From contig NZ_CP092099.1 in the NCBI RefSeq assembly GCF_022259695.1, forward strand, positions 356,471-420,470: 64,000 bases of DNA, written 5' to 3'. Shown one piece after another: positions 42,602 through 50,674 of the stretch. A model generated the notes under the pieces. It ran no database searches, was not told where the DNA came from, and worked only from the letters and a program-made list of their open reading frames with translations. Position numbers and translations under genes: made by a program. Position 1 is the stretch's first letter, and every line of letters starts with the position of its first letter. Source of the stretch: Flaviramulus sp. BrNp1-15. GTDB lineage: Bacteria > Bacteroidota > Bacteroidia > Flavobacteriales > Flavobacteriaceae.

Positions 42602-42979
42602 ATGTCTGCAACGTATCCGAAAAAAGAAAAGCTTAAAAGCAAAAAACTTATTGATCAATTATTTACAGAGGGTCAATCGGTTTCTGCATTTCCGTTGAGG
42701 TTGGTTTATTTACCAACTACTTTTGATGATGATGTTATTGCAAAAACAGGGGTTTCGGTAAGTAAGCGGAATTTTAAAACCGCTGTAGACAGGAATAGAA
42801 TAAAACGTTTATTAAGAGAAGTTTACAGGTTAAATAAAGCTGTATATTTTAACAATTTATCAACACCACACGCGTTTATGATTTTGTACATTGGCAAAGA
42901 AAAACCTGCGTTCTCTCAAATTGAAAACAGAATGAAAGTGTTGTTTGAGAAGTTTTCAAGCAAAACCTCTGAAGTATAA
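42602..42979 (+). CDS. rnpA: Ribonuclease P protein component
   Basis: The 125-residue product is the basic protein subunit that helps RNase P RNA process tRNA 5' leaders. It shows KLKSKKLIDQLFTEGQSVSAFPL (N-terminal LxxxxxFxxLF-like region), TGVSVSKRNFKTAVDRNRIKRLLREVYR with the diagnostic RNR motif, and a C-terminal Phe-Ile-Gly-like segment FMILYIG. Length is normal. rpmH is not next to it, as is usual in flavobacteria. Downstream lie the DUF4349 gene (11 bp) and an S41 peptidase gene in what looks like one operon. Confidence 0.95.
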   Translation: MSATYPKKEKLKSKKLIDQLFTEGQSVSAFPLRLVYLPTTFDDDVIAKTGVSVSKRNFKTAVDRNRIKRLLREVYRLNKAVYFNNLSTPHAFMILYIGKEKPAFSQIENRMKVLFEKFSSKTSEV

Positions 42980-42990
42980 AAATCGTTTTT

Positions 42991-43803
42991 ATGAAGCTAC
43001 TATCTTATTTTTTAATACTCGCATTACCATTAATGTGCTCCAAAGGGCCATCAAAATCTGTTGAATATACTGAAGCAGACATGGAAATGGAATCCGTTTT
43101 TAAAGAAGGTTCTTCAATAAACGGTATAGTTTCCATTCCTGAAGAAGCTTCTGTTCAAAAAATAATAAAAGAGTCTTATTTACATTTTGAAACCAAAGAT
43201 TTAGACAAAACTTATCTTCAAATTAAAAAAGTAATAACCGAAAACAAAGGTTTTATACAAGATGATAATTCTAATAAATCATACAACACCATTACCAGGC
43301 GTCTCGTTATTAGAATTCCTACTACAAATTTTCAAAAGGCGATAGATTCCATTAGTAAAAATGTGGCTTATTTTGATACCAAACGGATCTCTGCCAAAGA
43401 TGTAACCGAAGAGTTTATTGATTTAGAAGCGCGTTTAAAAGCAAAACAAACACTTGAAAAACGCTATTTAGAGCTACTTTCTAAAGCAAAAAATGTAAAG
43501 GAAATTCTTGATATTGAGCGTGAATTATCAAATATTAGAGAAGAAATTGAAGCCAAACAAGGCAGATTAAAATATCTACAAAACAAAGTGTCTTTAAGCA
43601 CACTGGAAATTGAGTTTTATAAACTTACATCAGAGGCTCCAATAACCACTTCGTACGGTACAAAAATGTGGAATGCTATTAAATCTGGATTTAATGGAAT
43701 ATCCTTATTCTTTTTAGGTTTACTGCATATTTGGCCTTTTATAATTATACTTGGTATTGCTGGGTTTTTTATTAGAAAATGGATTAAAAAAAGTAAAAAA
43801 TGA
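42991..43803 (+). CDS. DUF4349 lipoprotein/membrane protein
   Basis: The 270-residue product starts with a hydrophobic signal ending in LPLMCSKGP, a probable lipobox, then a soluble region with KIIKESYLHFETKDLDKTYLQI and RLVIRIPTTNFQKAIDSI, a long coiled coil (about 140-195: LEARLKAKQTLEKRYLELLSK, LDIERELSNIREEIEAKQG), STLEIEFYK and a C-terminal membrane helix (about 240-262) followed by basic residues. This order is the DUF4349 family pattern. Function is unknown; similar proteins are envelope-associated. The stop overlaps the next start (ATGA), so it is coupled to the S41 peptidase. Confidence 0.85.
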   Translation: MKLLSYFLILALPLMCSKGPSKSVEYTEADMEMESVFKEGSSINGIVSIPEEASVQKIIKESYLHFETKDLDKTYLQIKKVITENKGFIQDDNSNKSYNTITRRLVIRIPTTNFQKAIDSISKNVAYFDTKRISAKDVTEEFIDLEARLKAKQTLEKRYLELLSKAKNVKEILDIERELSNIREEIEAKQGRLKYLQNKVSLSTLEIEFYKLTSEAPITTSYGTKMWNAIKSGFNGISLFFLGLLHIWPFIIILGIAGFFIRKWIKKSKK

Positions 43804-45434
43804 TAAATAAATTAAAAAAGAAAATAGTGGTTCCTGTGTTAGCAGGCGCTATTTTTTTAACTACTACGGCTTTTCAAAACGACTTTTTTGAAATCGCTAA
43901 ACAAATAGAAATTTTCACCACATTATTCAAAGAACTTAACATGAATTATGTAGATGAAACGAACCCGGGCGATTTAATGGATACCGCGATTAAAAGCATG
44001 TTGTCTGATTTAGATCCGTATACCAATTTTATGAACGAGCAAGATGTTGAAGCTGCTAGAATTAATAATACAGGAGACTACACAGGTATTGGCGCCAAAG
44101 TAAAAACCTTAAAAGACAAACTAGTAATTATCGAGCCTTATAAAGATTATCCAGCAGATAAAGCAGGTTTAAAAGCTGGAGATGAAATTATAAAAGTTGG
44201 AAACATATTAGTTGAAAGCTATAAAGAAAATGCTGGCGATTTATTAAAAGGCGCTTCAGATAGCTCGGTAGAAGTTACCTATAAACGCCAAGGGAAAACC
44301 CAAACAGCAACCATAAAAAGAGCCGAAGTAGAAATTAAAGCTGTTCCTCATTTTTCTATGGTTAATGATAAAACAGGTTATATTGTACTAAGTAGTTTTA
44401 GTAATCGAGCTCATACAGAGACCAATTATGCGCTTCGCGATTTAAAGGCTCAAGGCGCAGAGCGTATCATTTTAGACTTAAGAGGAAACCCTGGAGGCTT
44501 AGTTAACGAGGCTATTAAAATTGTTAATCTTTTTGTGCCAAAAGGCCAATTGGTTGTAACCACAAAATCTAAAGTAAAAAAATATAATAAAACGTATTTC
44601 ACGCAAAACAATCCTATAGATACCGAAATTCCTTTAGTGGTTTTAATAGACGGAAAAAGCGCTTCTGCAAGTGAAATTGTTTCTGGGTCTTTACAAGACT
44701 TAGACCGTGCAGTAATTGTGGGCTCAAGAAGTTTTGGTAAAGGTTTAGTACAACGCCCAAAACTACTCACTTATGGAACACAAGTAAAAATTACCATTTC
44801 TAGATATTACACACCTTCGGGTAGATGTATCCAGTCTTTAGATTATTGGAATAGAAACGAAAAAGGTGAAGCAGTTCGTGTAAAACAAGAAAATTATAAC
44901 GAGTTTAAAACAAAAAATGGCCGTAAAGTTTTTGATGGTGGTGGCGTGTTTCCAGATATTCCAATTGGATCTTATAAAACCTCTCCTATTACAACTGCAA
45001 TTGTAAATAATGATCTTGTTTTTAACTATGCAACCAATTATCATTATAGTCATAATATAAGTGATATTAATAATTTTAAACTAGGCGATTCTGATTTTAA
45101 AGATTTTAAAAACTATTTAAAAACTAATAACTTTTCGTTTGAAACAGATACTGAAAAAGCCTTAAAAAAAGCTTTTGAAATTGCTGAAAAAGAAGAATTA
45201 AATGACAACATTAAAACAGATTACAACACATTAATATCTAATTTAAATACTTCAAAAACAACGGTTATTGATGAAAATAAAGACTTTTTGTTAGAATTAT
45301 TAACAGAAGATATCGTTAAGCAATATGTGTACAGAGAAGGCTTGTATGAATATTATAAAGTACACGATTCTGATATAAAAAAGGCAACAGAAATACTTAG
45401 CAATACTTCTGAATATTCTGGTTATTTAAAGTAG
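43800..45434 (+). CDS. Carboxy-terminal processing peptidase (S41, CtpA/Prc type)
   Basis: The 544-residue product starts with a membrane helix/signal (VVPVLAGAIFLTTTAFQ). A PDZ domain lies at about 95-175 (GIGAKVKTLKDKLVIIEPYKD, PADKAGLKAGDEIIKVGN). The S41 core follows: VLSSFSNRAHTETNYALRDL, ERIILDLRGNPGGLV, catalytic Ser in DGKSASASEIVSGSLQD and the general-base Lys in GSRSFGKGLVQ. Substrates with exposed C-termini in the periplasm are expected. About 130 C-terminal residues after the core are helical and family-typical. It is translationally coupled to the DUF4349 protein, hinting at joint envelope proteolysis. Confidence 0.94.
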   Translation: MINKLKKKIVVPVLAGAIFLTTTAFQNDFFEIAKQIEIFTTLFKELNMNYVDETNPGDLMDTAIKSMLSDLDPYTNFMNEQDVEAARINNTGDYTGIGAKVKTLKDKLVIIEPYKDYPADKAGLKAGDEIIKVGNILVESYKENAGDLLKGASDSSVEVTYKRQGKTQTATIKRAEVEIKAVPHFSMVNDKTGYIVLSSFSNRAHTETNYALRDLKAQGAERIILDLRGNPGGLVNEAIKIVNLFVPKGQLVVTTKSKVKKYNKTYFTQNNPIDTEIPLVVLIDGKSASASEIVSGSLQDLDRAVIVGSRSFGKGLVQRPKLLTYGTQVKITISRYYTPSGRCIQSLDYWNRNEKGEAVRVKQENYNEFKTKNGRKVFDGGGVFPDIPIGSYKTSPITTAIVNNDLVFNYATNYHYSHNISDINNFKLGDSDFKDFKNYLKTNNFSFETDTEKALKKAFEIAEKEELNDNIKTDYNTLISNLNTSKTTVIDENKDFLLELLTEDIVKQYVYREGLYEYYKVHDSDIKKATEILSNTSEYSGYLK

Positions 45435-45522
45435 ATTATAGCAACAAATCCGCTGTTCATGGTCTTCTGGCATGGTTTTCGATTAAAAATAGTATATTTA
45501 ACAACTATTCTGTTATCCTACT

Positions 45523-46386
45523 ATGAATAAACTATTGTTGACAATATTAATAACACTTAGTAGTGTTTTTTCCTTCTCTCAAGAAAAATTAACACATGAG
45601 GTTTATTTTGAAACAGATAAATATGATGTTCCTGGTACCGAAGAAAACCGTTTGTTACTTTTCATTTCAACACTAACGGATGTTGATATAGAATCCATCT
45701 CTATTTTTGGCTTTTGTGACGATATTGGTGCAGATACATACAATTTAAAGCTATCTCAACAACGTGCTAATGCTATAAAAACAATTTTTTCTAATAATGA
45801 AATAAGCGAATCTTTAATCTCTAATGTTGATGGTAAAGGAGAAATTCTTTTAAAAATTGTAGAAGAAAAAAATCTTTTAAAGATTAGAGGTTTAAACCGA
45901 AAAGTTGAAATAATAGTAAAGCCAAAAGCTCCAAAACCTAAAGTTGAAGAAACCGTTGCTAAAACAGAACCTGTTGTTGTAAAAGAAAAAGGTGTTGTAG
46001 ACTTAATTAAAGAGAGCTCTAAAGGAGATAAAATTATATTTAAAAACATCTTATTTAAAACAGGTTATGCCTCTGTTACACCAGCTTCTAAAAAAATATT
46101 AAATGATATTGCTGAAGCGCTTGTAGAGCGAGAAGATATTTATTTTACTATTCAAGGGCATGTATGTTGTACACAGTTTACTAGAGATGCTATAGATAGA
46201 AAAACCAAACAACGTAACTTATCTGAAGCTAGAGCGAAATATGTTTACGACTATTTTGTAAAAAAAGGCGTTAGCAAAAAACGTATGCGTCATTTAGGTA
46301 TGCGCCGTAAATTTCCGCTTGGTGGCGATCCTAAGTTTGATAGACGTGTTGAAATTGTAATTACTTATGTTGACAATGCTAACTAA
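45523..46386 (+). CDS. Protein with two OmpA-like domains
   Basis: The 287-residue product has a Sec signal (LLLTILITLSSVFSFS), then two OmpA/MotB-like modules. Module 1 (about 24-130) has VYFETDKYDVPGTEENRLLLF, ISIFGFCDDIGADTYNLKLSQQRA and GLNRKVEIIV; module 2 (about 165-285) has IIFKNILFKTGYASVTPASKKI, FTIQGHVCCTQFTRDA, NLSEARAKYVYDYF and FDRRVEIVITYVD. A Pro/Lys/Val-rich linker (PKAPKPKVEETVAKTEPVVV) separates them. The fold binds peptidoglycan; there is no beta-barrel, so it would be periplasmic and cross-link cell-wall layers. The second module has an unusual Cys pair (HVCCTQ). The next gene starts 6 bp after its stop. Confidence 0.9.
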   Translation: MNKLLLTILITLSSVFSFSQEKLTHEVYFETDKYDVPGTEENRLLLFISTLTDVDIESISIFGFCDDIGADTYNLKLSQQRANAIKTIFSNNEISESLISNVDGKGEILLKIVEEKNLLKIRGLNRKVEIIVKPKAPKPKVEETVAKTEPVVVKEKGVVDLIKESSKGDKIIFKNILFKTGYASVTPASKKILNDIAEALVEREDIYFTIQGHVCCTQFTRDAIDRKTKQRNLSEARAKYVYDYFVKKGVSKKRMRHLGMRRKFPLGGDPKFDRRVEIVITYVDNAN

Positions 46387-46392
46387 AAGCTT

Positions 46393-47796
46393 ATGGTCAA
46401 TAAAACATCTTTAATTGTTGTTTCTTTCTTTTTAATAGGCCTTAATAGCACAGCACAAACATTTGTTCCCGACGATAATTTTGAACAAACTTTAATAGAT
46501 TTAGGTTACGATTCTGGTCCTTTAGACGATTTAGTAACTACTACAAATATTAACAGTGTTACAGATTTAGATGTGTCTGGAAAAAATATTTCAGACTTAA
46601 CAGGTATTGAAGATTTTACAAGTTTATCTATTCTTAATTGCTCTGATAATCAATTATCTGGTTTAAATATTTCTCAAAATACTGGTTTAACTGAGTTGTA
46701 TGTATTTAATAATCAGATTACCAATATAGATGTTACTTTACTGAATGATTTAAAGATTTTTTGGTGTTACAACAACTTGTTATCTATCCTCGATATTTCT
46801 CAAAATACAGACTTAATTTCTTTAGTTTGTAACAATAATAATCTTAGTGATTTAAATACTTCAAACAATACAAGTTTAAATGTTTTAGTATGTAGTCAAA
46901 ACCAAATAACTGCTCTAGATGTTTCAAATAATACAACCTTAAGCAGATTTGAATGTGGCAATAATTTACTTACTAATTTAGATGTAAGCACTAATACCAA
47001 TTTGTCTTATTTGTCTTGTGAACAAAATGATTTATCTAGTTTAAACCTAAACACAAATACACGTTTAAGCGTATTGCTGTGTTTTGAAAACATGATTGGA
47101 GATTTAGATCTTTCTCAAAATTCTAGTTTAACAGATCTTAATTGTAGAGATAATCTGTTATGTAGTTTAAATGTTAATAACGGAAATAATAACAATATTT
47201 CCTTAATGAATTTTGATTTAAATGCTGATTTAAATTGTGTTGTAGTAGATAACGCTAATGGAAATCACAGCACTTGGGAGCCTGTTTCTTTTTCAAATTA
47301 TGTTAATTCACAAAATGAATGTAGTACTACCGTTCCTATAGATAATTTAGATGATTTTGTTGGTATAAATTATACTTTGCCTGTTCTTAATAATGGAAAT
47401 TATTACACCGAATCTAGTGGAAATGGAACACTTTTAAATGCTGGAACACTTATAACAACATCTCAAACCATTTATATTTACAATGAAACCACCTGTGATA
47501 GTAACGAAACCAGTTTTAATATATTTATAAATACAGACGATTACTTTATTCCTAAATATTTTACACCAAACAGCGACGGAAGCCACGATTTATGGAAAGT
47601 TATAGATAATGCTAATGCCATAAATAATATTACTATTTATAACAAATACGGAAAGCTTTTAAAGTTTTTACTTCCTAGTTCTCCTGGTTGGGACGGTACT
47701 TTTAACGGAAAACAATTAGAGAGTAATGACTATTGGTATGTTATTATTTTAAATACTGGAGAAGTTTTAAAAGGTCATTTTGCTTTGAAAAGATAA
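46393..47796 (+). CDS. Secreted leucine-rich-repeat protein with type B T9SS sorting domain
   Basis: The 467-residue product has a Sec signal (MVNKTSLIVVSFFLIGLNSTAQ), then about ten LRRs of the Bacteroidota 21-residue kind, LxxLxCxxNxLxxLDxSxNT, from about 60 to 270 (SLVCNNNNLSDLNTSNNTSL, RFECGNNLLTNLDVSTNTNL). The C-terminal ~85 residues (YFIPKYFTPNSDGSHDLWKV, ITIYNKYGKLLKFL, WDGTFNGKQLESNDYWYVI) are the gliding-motility-associated type B domain, which directs export by the type IX system. It is expected at the cell surface or secreted; ligand unknown. It is probably co-transcribed with the double OmpA gene. Confidence 0.93.
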   Translation: MVNKTSLIVVSFFLIGLNSTAQTFVPDDNFEQTLIDLGYDSGPLDDLVTTTNINSVTDLDVSGKNISDLTGIEDFTSLSILNCSDNQLSGLNISQNTGLTELYVFNNQITNIDVTLLNDLKIFWCYNNLLSILDISQNTDLISLVCNNNNLSDLNTSNNTSLNVLVCSQNQITALDVSNNTTLSRFECGNNLLTNLDVSTNTNLSYLSCEQNDLSSLNLNTNTRLSVLLCFENMIGDLDLSQNSSLTDLNCRDNLLCSLNVNNGNNNNISLMNFDLNADLNCVVVDNANGNHSTWEPVSFSNYVNSQNECSTTVPIDNLDDFVGINYTLPVLNNGNYYTESSGNGTLLNAGTLITTSQTIYIYNETTCDSNETSFNIFINTDDYFIPKYFTPNSDGSHDLWKVIDNANAINNITIYNKYGKLLKFLLPSSPGWDGTFNGKQLESNDYWYVIILNTGEVLKGHFALKR

Positions 47797-47828
47797 TGTC
47801 AGATTAAGCGCAGTCGAAACCTTAATCT
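47797..47828. repeat. Interspersed repeat copy and hairpin between convergent genes
   Basis: TGTCAGATTAAGCGCAGTCG... (47797-47821) resembles the left arm at 34503. AGATTAAG (47801-47808) and CTTAATCT (47821-47828) form an 8-bp hairpin, which could end transcription from either side. Confidence 0.5.
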
Positions 47829-48262
47829 TTAACCATAGCTATATGCGGAATATCATCTTCCAGATACTCTTCTCCCTTTTCTTTAAATCCTAAATCTTTA
47901 TAAAACTTTTTAAGATAACACTGTGCAGATATTTTTATTAAAGTTTCATTATAATGGTCTTTAATGGCTTTAATAGAAGCTTCCATAATATCGAAACCAT
48001 ACTTAAATTGTCTTTCCTTTTTAGCAACTACTACTCTACCAATACTAGCTTCATTAAAATAATCTCCTGGTTTAAAAACTCGTGTATAAGCAATAAGTTT
48101 ATTGTTTTTAAAACCTAAAACATGTAATGCTTTTTGGTCTTTTCCATCAATATCTTGATACACACAATCCTGCTCTACAACAAACACTTCGCTACGTAAT
48201 TGTAATAAATCGTAAAGCTCTTGTTTAGTTAGTTCTGAAAAGGTTTTTACTTTAATTTTCAA
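47822..48262 (-). CDS. ElaA-like GNAT acetyltransferase
   Basis: The 146-residue product matches the ElaA branch of GNAT enzymes: ELTKQELYDLLQLRSEVFVVEQDCVYQDIDG at the N-terminus, IGRVVVAKKERQFKYG as the acetyl-CoA loop region (R/Q-x-x-G-x-G/A-like), and SAQCYLKKFYKDLGFKEKGEEYLEDDIPHIAM at the end. It is cytoplasmic; the acceptor substrate is not known for this group. Its 5' end lies 6 bp after the stop of the small lipoprotein gene. Confidence 0.9.
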   Translation of the reverse strand: MKIKVKTFSELTKQELYDLLQLRSEVFVVEQDCVYQDIDGKDQKALHVLGFKNNKLIAYTRVFKPGDYFNEASIGRVVVAKKERQFKYGFDIMEASIKAIKDHYNETLIKISAQCYLKKFYKDLGFKEKGEEYLEDDIPHIAMVKD

Positions 48263-48268
48263 TTGATA

Positions 48269-48640
48269 TTAATTAACTCTTTTTATTTCTATTTTACTAC
48301 TATCAGATTCAGAAAGGCTAACTACAAAAGTGCATCTTCCTGAAGAAACAAGAGATTCTTTGTTATAATAATAAGGTTTATAATAAAAATATCCTGAATT
48401 GGTTTGAATACTAATTTCTATTTCATCATAAACAGTTAAAAATTGATTACTATACCCATAAGAATCTGGTTCAATAATTTGAAAAACAACTTTCCCATTA
48501 TTAGTAGTTACCTCAGTTCTTTCAAACACATATGGTGTGTTATTTTCAATAAAAACTGTTAGTTTAGATTCAACTTCATAATTATCATCTCCATAAATTA
48601 TATTGTCTATTAAATCTTCACAAGAAAAAATAAAACACAA
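48269..48640 (-). CDS. Small hypothetical lipoprotein with a problematic start
   Basis: The recognised start is a TTG at 48640, giving 123 residues beginning MCFIFSCEDLIDNI. That leaves only six residues before the lipobox Cys, too short for a signal peptide. The same frame continues upstream through IIFTFLL before a stop at 48664-48662, and the full stretch IIFTFLLCFIFSC is an ideal lipoprotein signal, but the only codons there are ACG/ATT, not ATG. Either an ATT start is used, or a small mutation has removed the ATG. The rest is a beta-rich domain (DDNYEVESKLTVFIENNTPY, GRCTFVVSLSESDSSKIEI). Family is unknown. Confidence 0.6.
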   Translation of the reverse strand: MCFIFSCEDLIDNIIYGDDNYEVESKLTVFIENNTPYVFERTEVTTNNGKVVFQIIEPDSYGYSNQFLTVYDEIEISIQTNSGYFYYKPYYYNKESLVSSGRCTFVVSLSESDSSKIEIKRVN

Positions 48641-48709
48641 AAGGAAAGTAAAAATAATCGTTTAATTAGTTTTTGATTAGTTTCTACTTATCATCAAAAA
48701 TAATACCAA

Positions 48710-49627
48710 CTAATCTTGAACAATTACATCTTTAGCATCATCTTTTCCAAATTCTGGCTGAATATTTACGTGGTTAATATCGTATTTATCAAATAGATAA
48801 TCTTCTATCTTGTGTAAAATAACATCAAATTGTGATAACATAATATCTTCATTAAAATCTATATGCGCTTCTAAATGAATTTCTTCTTCATTTAATTGCC
48901 AAACATGTACGTGATGTACATTTTTTATACTTTCAAAAGCATTAATTTCTGCTACAATTTTTTTAATAGGAATGCTGTCTGGAGTAAACAGCATAAGTAC
49001 TTTAGTTGAGTTTATAAGTAAATCGAAACCCATCCAAATTAAGTAAATAGCAATAATAAATGTGAGTACACTATCTACCCAATAAACTTGATAATATTTC
49101 ATTAACAAACCACCTATAAGTACTGCTACACTTGCCATCATATCTGTTAATAAGTGTAAGTAAGCACTTTTCATATTCATATTAGCTTCAGAATCTTTCT
49201 TTAATAAAAGAACACTTAAACCATTAGCAATAATTCCTAAAAGAGATAACCAAATAACTAAGTTAGATTCAATTTCTTCTGGATTTTGAAATCTTTTAAT
49301 AGCTTCAATAATTAATAAAACAGCAACAATAATTAATGTAGAGGCATTTATAAAAGCTGCTAAAATTTCGGCGCGTTTATACCCAAATGTTCTATGGAAA
49401 GAAGCTTGTTTTTTTGCTAATTTATTGGCTGTATAACTTACAACAAGAGATATAACATCACTAAAATTATGTAAAGCATCACTTAAAAGTGCTAAACTTC
49501 CTGAAATTACACCTCCTATTACTTGAGATGCTGTAATAAGAATATTTAATAAAATAGATATAAAAAGATTACGTCCTTTTAAATCTGGATGTGAATGAGA
49601 GTGATTATGAGAATGGTTATGCCCCAT
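48710..49627 (-). CDS. Cation diffusion facilitator (Zn2+/Co2+ efflux, CzcD/ZitB type)
   Basis: The 305-residue product begins with a His-rich metal-binding tail (MGHNHSHNHSHSHPDLKG), then six membrane helices. The metal-site helices show LALLSDALHNFSDVISLVVSY (H-x3-D) and AYLHLLTDMMASVAVLIGG (H-x3-D), a combination diagnostic for zinc-type CDF proteins. A cytoplasmic domain (about 210-300: NVHHVHVWQLNEEEIHLEAH) closes it. It exports divalent metals against protons. Its start codon abuts the rpiB stop, so both come from the rpiB promoter at 50089. Confidence 0.94.
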   Translation of the reverse strand: MGHNHSHNHSHSHPDLKGRNLFISILLNILITASQVIGGVISGSLALLSDALHNFSDVISLVVSYTANKLAKKQASFHRTFGYKRAEILAAFINASTLIIVAVLLIIEAIKRFQNPEEIESNLVIWLSLLGIIANGLSVLLLKKDSEANMNMKSAYLHLLTDMMASVAVLIGGLLMKYYQVYWVDSVLTFIIAIYLIWMGFDLLINSTKVLMLFTPDSIPIKKIVAEINAFESIKNVHHVHVWQLNEEEIHLEAHIDFNEDIMLSQFDVILHKIEDYLFDKYDINHVNIQPEFGKDDAKDVIVQD

Positions 49628-50062
49628 TTAACAAGACAATGGAATTTTATCTATTCTATTTTGGTGTCTTCCGCCTTCGAATTCTGTATTTAAAAATACA
49701 TCAACCATTTCTAAAACTTGTTCTTTAGCTGTATAACGGGCAGGAATACTTAAAATATTAGCATTATTATGTTCTCTAGCTAAAGCTGTTATTTCTTTAT
49801 TCCAACATAAAGCAGAGCGTACTTTTTGATGTTTATTAGCCGTCATGTTTGCACCATTTCCGCTACCACAAACTATAATACCAAAATCTGCTTTTTTATT
49901 TTCAACATCTTCAGCTACAGGATGAATAAAATCTGCGTAATCTACACTATTACTACTATCTGTTCCGTAATTTTTAACTGTAAACCCTTTACTTTCTAAG
50001 TGTTCTTTAATAGCGAATTTATATTCGGTACCAGCGTGATCGTTTCCTATTGAAATATTCAT
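49628..50062 (-). CDS. rpiB: Ribose-5-phosphate isomerase B
   Basis: The 144-residue product is the RpiB/LacAB fold, interconverting ribose-5-phosphate and ribulose-5-phosphate. ISIGNDHAGTEYKFAIKEHL supplies the phosphate-loop and substrate Asp-His, and GIIVCGSGNGANMTANKH supplies the catalytic Cys and glycine loop; ALCWNKEITALAREHNNANIL and VDVFLNTEFEGGRHQNRIDKI are family segments. Length is normal. A -7 box lies 27 bp upstream. It forms a two-gene operon with the metal exporter. Confidence 0.95.
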   Translation of the reverse strand: MNISIGNDHAGTEYKFAIKEHLESKGFTVKNYGTDSSNSVDYADFIHPVAEDVENKKADFGIIVCGSGNGANMTANKHQKVRSALCWNKEITALAREHNNANILSIPARYTAKEQVLEMVDVFLNTEFEGGRHQNRIDKIPLSC

Positions 50063-50088
50063 TTTTAATATATTAATCTATACTTATA

Positions 50089-50096
50089 CAAAGGTA
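50089..50096 (-). promoter_or_regulatory. -7 promoter box for rpiB
   Basis: TACCTTTG on the minus strand, 27 bp before the rpiB ATG. Confidence 0.6.
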
Positions 50097-50249
50097 GTAA
50101 TTATAAACATTGTGTATTAGTTTATTCATTACTTGTTAATAAGTGTTTATTATTTTTTAAAAGAAAAATATTGTAAATCCATTTATTTTTCCAATCAAAA
50201 AGAGCTTTCTATTCTCCAAAAATTTAACTCACTTTTTTTAGCTAAATTA

Positions 50250-50257
50250 TAAGTTTG
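50250..50257 (+). promoter_or_regulatory. -7-like box in the rpiB-rnr gap
   Basis: TAAGTTTG, a perfect TAnnTTTG, 14 bp before a 13-codon ORF and with no annotated gene nearby. Such an 8-mer can arise by chance in AT-rich DNA. Confidence 0.35.
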
Positions 50258-50270
50258 AAAATAGATACAT

Positions 50271-50312
50271 ATGAACACTAAATTTTTAAAAGTTATAAGA
50301 AAAAGTGGTTAA
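50271..50312 (+). CDS. Possible 13-residue leader peptide
   Basis: ATG to TAA encodes MNTKFLKVIRKSG. It is placed just after a -7-like box and just before a perfect palindrome, which is the only reason to note it; nothing else supports translation. Confidence 0.2.
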   Translation: MNTKFLKVIRKSG

Positions 50313-50316
50313 TTTT

Positions 50317-50330
50317 AGTTGTTAACAACT
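50317..50330. repeat. 14-bp perfect palindrome AGTTGTTAACAACT
   Basis: A self-complementary site without loop, suited to a dimeric regulator, in a stretch with no gene. It could also be a chance AT-rich palindrome. Confidence 0.4.
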
Positions 50331-50574
50331 GTGTATATAAAATTAAAAAACATTAGATATGAAGCTATTAAAATAAATTCTATTGTTAATTAACTATTAA
50401 TAGAATGTAAAATAAATGTAATCAAAATAAAACTTAAAAAAGTTATACCGCTATTAACACACTATAATAACCACCATTTATTTTTTTAAATTTTAAAAAG
50501 AAAATTATTATATAATATATAATGTTTATAACTTCAATTTAACATTAACGAAATACTATTAAATATTAATATTG

Positions 50575-50582
50575 TAGCTTTG
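50575..50582 (+). promoter_or_regulatory. -7 promoter box upstream of rnr
   Basis: TAGCTTTG fits TAnnTTTG. It is about 93 bp before the rnr ATG, so a leader of about 85 nt is implied. Confidence 0.5.
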
Positions 50583-50674
50583 TAAAAAATAAATAGCAAC
50601 TCTTCTCCTAAAATAAGGCTATTTAATAACAGAATTTCCAGTATCTTAGGAAATAGAAAATGATTACAAAATAA

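Larger units (their letters stand above)
50063..50674. other. Long AT-rich intergenic region between rpiB and rnr
   Basis: This 612-bp divergent region holds the rpiB promoter (50089, minus) and the rnr promoter (50575, plus). Between them is a third -7-like box (50250), a 13-codon ORF and a 14-bp perfect palindrome. The rest is AT-rich with no longer ORF. Confidence 0.6.

Noticed and set aside
46570-47200. Tandem DNA repeats
   Set aside because: The periodicity comes from the 21-residue leucine-rich repeats of the secreted protein, not from a CRISPR or satellite.
48664-48725. Terminator from GATTAGTT/AACTAATC between the lipoprotein and the metal exporter
   Set aside because: The arms are complementary, but neither strand has a T-tract after the stem and the loop is long, so I do not call it.
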